Source: a bacterium
Lineage (GTDB): Bacteria; Patescibacteriota; JABMPQ01; JAQVVF01
DNA: 10,309 bases
Reading direction: 5' to 3'
NCBI GenBank assembly: GCA_030611905.1
Contig: JAUWOX010000028.1
Location: forward strand, 1-10,309
Shown: positions 8,232 through 10,309 of the stretch, in pieces
Numbering within the stretch: the first letter of the stretch is position 1
Layout: each line of letters opens with the position of its first letter
Made by a program: the position numbers and the translations under genes
The notes under the pieces: generated by a model
What the model was told of the DNA's origin: nothing
The model's database searches: none
What the model saw: the letters and a program-made list of their open reading frames with translations, nothing else

Positions 8232-8321
8232 AGATTAAAGGTGCGATTTAGTCGTGTTTTTTTTCTCCGATCAGGAGCATACCAGCTTGGCTAGTTGATT
8301 TTTGTTCTTTTTGTTTTGAGT
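8232..8321. other. T-rich intergenic stretch, no gene found
   Basis: Within the 265-base gap between polA and the next gene, this part has no start-codon ORF of useful length on either strand. It holds long T-runs and a small hairpin (CTCC-GATCA-GGAG, 8265-8277). A short untranslated RNA ending at the terminator 8322-8345 is possible but unsupported. Confidence 0.5.
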
Positions 8322-8345
8322 GAGTAGTTTTCTGCTCGTTTTTTT
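8322..8345 (+). terminator. Rho-independent terminator directly upstream of the Ig-repeat gene promoter
   Basis: GAGTAG (8322-8327) pairs with CTGCTC (8332-8337), with one T-G pair and a TTTT loop, followed by G and seven T (8339-8345). The -35 box of the next gene begins two bases later. No gene is seen between the polA terminator and this one, so it has no obvious transcript to end. It occupies the same place as the terminator 9926-9950 does relative to the next family member. Confidence 0.65.
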
Positions 8346-8346
8346 A

Positions 8347-8375
8347 TTGACTAGATATTTTTTTTGTGTCAGAAT
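8347..8375 (+). promoter_or_regulatory. Sigma-70-type promoter of the first Ig-repeat gene
   Basis: -35 TTGACT (8347-8352, 5 of 6) and -10 CAGAAT (8370-8375, 4 of 6) are separated by 17 bases. Transcription would start near 8382, leaving a leader of about 40 bases that contains the SD. The downstream paralogue has the same -35 hexamer at the same place relative to a terminator T-run, which supports the call. Confidence 0.6.
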
Positions 8376-8409
8376 GGGGTGATTTGGGATAGCTCTTTAA
8401 AATCAGAGG

Positions 8410-8414
8410 GGAGG
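8410..8414 (+). promoter_or_regulatory. Strong Shine-Dalgarno site GGAGG
   Basis: GGAGG lies seven bases before the ATG at 8422 and fixes that start. The spacing and flanking bases are the same as at the paralogue's start (10008-10012), while the protease, propeller and polA genes have no such site. Confidence 0.85.
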
Positions 8415-8454
8415 GAGCAAGATGGAGCAGGTAGTTAGAGAAATTAGACTTGAA
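8410..8454 (+). repeat. Direct repeat, copy 1 (SD plus first 11 codons)
   Basis: These 45 bases match 10008-10052 with a single difference (G/A at the last base before the ATG). The next codons diverge at once, and later shared residues use different synonymous codons (CAG/CAA, GCA/GCG, GTA/GTG). Weaker similarity extends upstream to TCTTTA at 8394-8399. Confidence 0.9.
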
Positions 8455-9924
8455 ACATTAGATGTTCGAGTTGAAAATGAGGATAAGTGGAGTGTGGTTT
8501 TGCAGGCAACAGTAGCTGGCGCGGATAATATAGCTATTATTGGGAGGGAAGTTGTTTTTAAATTGGATGGGGGAAGAGTGGCTGGGACAGCAACTGACGA
8601 TTTTGGGGAAGCAAGAACCGAGCCATTATTAGTGTCAAGCCATAAAAAACAAGTGCAGTTTACAGCACAAGTGGTTGGGAGTGTAAAAAGGGGAATTATC
8701 TTTGTTAATTCACCGACTTATGAAGTTGAATTGAGGAAAACAAAAGAACGGGAGACTTGGAAAGCGATTCCATTAGATTTGAATGTTGAGAAAAAGTTAG
8801 TGGCTGTTTATGGCGATGGGAAGCAAGTTTGGGAAGTAATAGTTATTATTTTTCGTAAAAATAGAGTTGTTGCGGGACAGGAGATTCTTTTTGTTAAGGG
8901 GCGCAATATTCGGTCATTAATAACTGATAGACAGGGGCGAATTAGAACAGAGATCGAATTATACCCAGAAGAAGTATGTCAAATAAGAGTACAGGATTTA
9001 GATTTGACGGAAGAAGTGCGATATTTAGAGTTGCCAGCGGTAAGGTTGGAATTAATAAAGGATGATAGTAAGATGGTAGGAGAGTCTGAGCAGATTAAAG
9101 ATGTTGTTATTAGGGCTAAACAGGGTGATCATGTAGTTATTAATCTTGGGATTAGATTATCTCGTAAGCAAGAATTATTGGGTAGGACTGGTACAGATGG
9201 AATTTGGAAATACAGACTTAGGGTTAGATCTAACGAAAGAATTTCGGTGGTACCCGAGGGCGGTGGTTTAGGAGTAGATATTTGTTATGTTTGTTTGTCT
9301 AAACCGACTTTGGAAGTTGTGGATAAGCGTTTAGAGATAGATTCTAATGGAAATCAGATTTGGGATACGACAGTTGTTGTTAAGCAAGGTGGAAAACTAA
9401 TGTTGGATCAGGAGGTATTTTTTGATAAAGGTGGAAGAAAAGAGATAGTTGAGACTGATAGTCGGGGTGTAGCTAGAAAGAAAGTTTGTTTAGCTAGGCA
9501 GGAGAGAGTAGAGATTGGGGTTGTTGGTTTTAATGCGGTTGCTGTTGGACAGTATCAGCCAGGAAAGATGCAGGCAGCAGTAGCAGTATTGCGTAATGAT
9601 TCGGATGGATTTGAATGTGATATATTGTTAATTTTGAAGTCTGGTTCTGGGGAATTTGTTCTTGCTAATAGGGAGATAGAGGTGGGATCAATTTGCGAAA
9701 CAAGGGGTGCGATGGGAAGAGCAATGCGAGGATCTAAACAACAGTTTGTTAGTTTGGAATCTGGATGTACTGATAATAAAGGAGTGTTTTCTCTTTTTCT
9801 TAGTTCGTCTGACGTGAGGGGTGTATCTGTTTTCGAGATAAAAACTGAGGGCGGATATTGTGGATATTTTTCCACTAGCAGGCCAGAACAAGTTATCTCA
9901 TTGCATCTTGGTAGAGAAATATAA
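8422..9924 (+). CDS. Unrecognised protein of five Ig/Big1-like repeats, no export signal
   Basis: 500 residues; I do not recognise the family. Five tandem units of roughly 85-115 residues start near residues 12, 118, 207, 296 and 383. Each has a beta-strand pair around W-x-V-x-V (Trp23, Trp137, Trp314), then often a G-x-E-V/I-x-F strand, then TD-x-x-G or a variant (58-62, 168-172, 256-260, 345-349, 450-454). This is the general pattern of Big1/invasin-type Ig domains (TDxxG followed by a beta strand), but sequence agreement is weak. The fifth unit is longer, with a Gly/Arg/Met-rich insertion (about 426-440). The N-terminus MEQVVREIRLE is charged, so there is no signal peptide. There is also no membrane segment, and eight Cys are scattered, all suggesting a cytoplasmic protein. 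It has its own promoter, SD and terminator. A paralogue follows in tandem at 10020. Structural scaffold or binding protein is the most that can be said. Confidence 0.85.
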   Translation: MEQVVREIRLETLDVRVENEDKWSVVLQATVAGADNIAIIGREVVFKLDGGRVAGTATDDFGEARTEPLLVSSHKKQVQFTAQVVGSVKRGIIFVNSPTYEVELRKTKERETWKAIPLDLNVEKKLVAVYGDGKQVWEVIVIIFRKNRVVAGQEILFVKGRNIRSLITDRQGRIRTEIELYPEEVCQIRVQDLDLTEEVRYLELPAVRLELIKDDSKMVGESEQIKDVVIRAKQGDHVVINLGIRLSRKQELLGRTGTDGIWKYRLRVRSNERISVVPEGGGLGVDICYVCLSKPTLEVVDKRLEIDSNGNQIWDTTVVVKQGGKLMLDQEVFFDKGGRKEIVETDSRGVARKKVCLARQERVEIGVVGFNAVAVGQYQPGKMQAAVAVLRNDSDGFECDILLILKSGSGEFVLANREIEVGSICETRGAMGRAMRGSKQQFVSLESGCTDNKGVFSLFLSSSDVRGVSVFEIKTEGGYCGYFSTSRPEQVISLHLGREI

Positions 9925-9925
9925 T

Positions 9926-9950
9926 ACTAGTCTATAAGGCTAGTTTTTTT
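9926..9950 (+). terminator. Rho-independent terminator of the first Ig-repeat gene
   Basis: ACTAGTC (9926-9932) pairs with GGCTAGT (9938-9944), one T-G pair, loop TATAA, and a run of seven T at 9944-9950. It begins one base after the TAA stop and ends two bases before the next -35 box. Confidence 0.85.
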
Positions 9951-9951
9951 C

Positions 9952-9979
9952 TTGACTTTTTTATTTGTAAGTTCATAAT
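9952..9979 (+). promoter_or_regulatory. Sigma-70-type promoter of the second Ig-repeat gene
   Basis: -35 TTGACT (9952-9957) and -10 CATAAT (9974-9979), each 5 of 6 to consensus, are 16 bases apart. The start of transcription would be near 9986, leaving a leader of about 34 bases. This is the best promoter match in the window. Confidence 0.75.
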
Positions 9980-10004
9980 GCAGTGAGGTGTTCTTTACAA
10001 CTCG

Positions 10005-10012
10005 AAAGGAGG
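10005..10012 (+). promoter_or_regulatory. Strong Shine-Dalgarno site AAAGGAGG
   Basis: AAAGGAGG is an almost full anti-SD complement, seven bases before the ATG at 10020, and decides that start. Confidence 0.88.
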
Positions 10013-10052
10013 GAGCAAAATGGAGCAGGTAGTTAGAGAAATTAGACTTGAA
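10008..10052 (+). repeat. Direct repeat, copy 2 (SD plus first 11 codons)
   Basis: 44 of 45 bases are identical to 8410-8454. It marks the start of the second member of the tandem gene family. Confidence 0.9.
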
Positions 10053-10309
10053 GCTTTTGATGTGCGAGTTGAAAATGAAAATTATTGGAGTGTGGTTTTG
10101 CAAGCGACAGTGGCTGGAGATGGCGGAGTAGCAATTAGTGAGAGAAAGGTAATTTTTAGAATAAATGGAAAGAAGTTATGTGAAGTTGAGACTAATGAGT
10201 TTGGTGAAGTTGTAACAGAGCCAATTCTGATTACTTATGCAAAAGGAAATGCTACGTTTTCTGTACATGTTGCGGGATATATTTTGAAAAGCGAGGTAGA
10301 GGTTGAAAT
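10020..10309 (+). CDS. Second Ig-repeat family member (3' truncated by window edge)
   Basis: 96 codons are visible and remain open to the window end. The first 11 residues equal those of the 500-residue protein. The whole stretch then aligns with that protein's first repeat: DVRVENE, WSVVLQATVAG, a V-x-F strand, a TNEFGE turn in place of TDDFGE, then TEP and a final Val-rich strand. It therefore has at least one Ig/Big1-like unit and again no signal peptide. The alignment shows few gaps and many substitutions, consistent with an old tandem duplication followed by divergence. Its total length and repeat number are not visible. Function unknown. Confidence 0.85.
   Translation, partial: MEQVVREIRLEAFDVRVENENYWSVVLQATVAGDGGVAISERKVIFRINGKKLCEVETNEFGEVVTEPILITYAKGNATFSVHVAGYILKSEVEVE

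Noticed and set aside
8248..8280. Short - strand ORF (10 codons from ATG, open for 32 codons) just before a hairpin with a good - strand T-run
   Set aside because: The only ATG gives a 10-residue peptide, there is no other usual start before the upstream in-frame stop at 8344-8346, and there is no clear SD. The hairpin is adequately explained as a polA terminator.
275..9924. Possible UGA recoding, as known in some CPR lineages
   Set aside because: All genes are complete with UGA read as stop, end in TAA or TAG, and use TGG for conserved Trp. Nothing in the window requires recoding.

Overview
The window is a low-GC bacterial stretch in which every supportable gene lies on the + strand. Organism: the sequence does not identify it. 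Large Lys-rich secreted multidomain proteins, AT-rich coding sequence and genes lacking Shine-Dalgarno (SD) sites fit an uncultivated lineage such as the Patescibacteria/CPR. That placement is an inference with low confidence.

Left part (1-5313): a secreted-protein locus. It opens with the 3' end of a gene whose product is closely similar to the C-terminal module of a downstream protein. A weak hairpin follows, then a two-gene unit spaced by only 11 bases. Its first gene encodes an exported subtilisin-family (S8) protease with an intact catalytic triad, a prodomain, a Big1-like Ig domain and two fibronectin type III-like domains. Its second encodes an exported protein with about seven propeller-type repeats, Ig-like domains, a chitobiase C-terminal-type domain and a Lys-rich C-terminal module. 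That last module has C>G base skew, whereas the rest of the gene is strongly G>C, and the same module with the same skew ends the truncated gene at the window edge. This points to a module exchanged or duplicated between paralogues.

Middle (5314-8231): a rho-independent terminator, a probable extended -10 promoter only about 10 bases from the ATG, and a full-length DNA polymerase I gene (polA). All three enzymatic domains keep their catalytic residues. A hairpin terminator follows.

Right part (8232-10309): a tandem family of unrecognised proteins. The first copy (500 aa) is five Ig/Big1-like repeats of about 90 residues with no export signal. The second copy starts at 10020 and runs off the window. 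Each copy has its own TTGACT-type promoter, a strong SD and an upstream terminator, so the repeating unit is terminator-promoter-SD-ORF. The SD and first 11 codons are 44/45 identical between copies, while the sequence beyond diverges. This array of apparently cytoplasmic Ig-repeat proteins is the best candidate here for something undescribed. Its strong SDs contrast with the SD-less starts of the other three genes.
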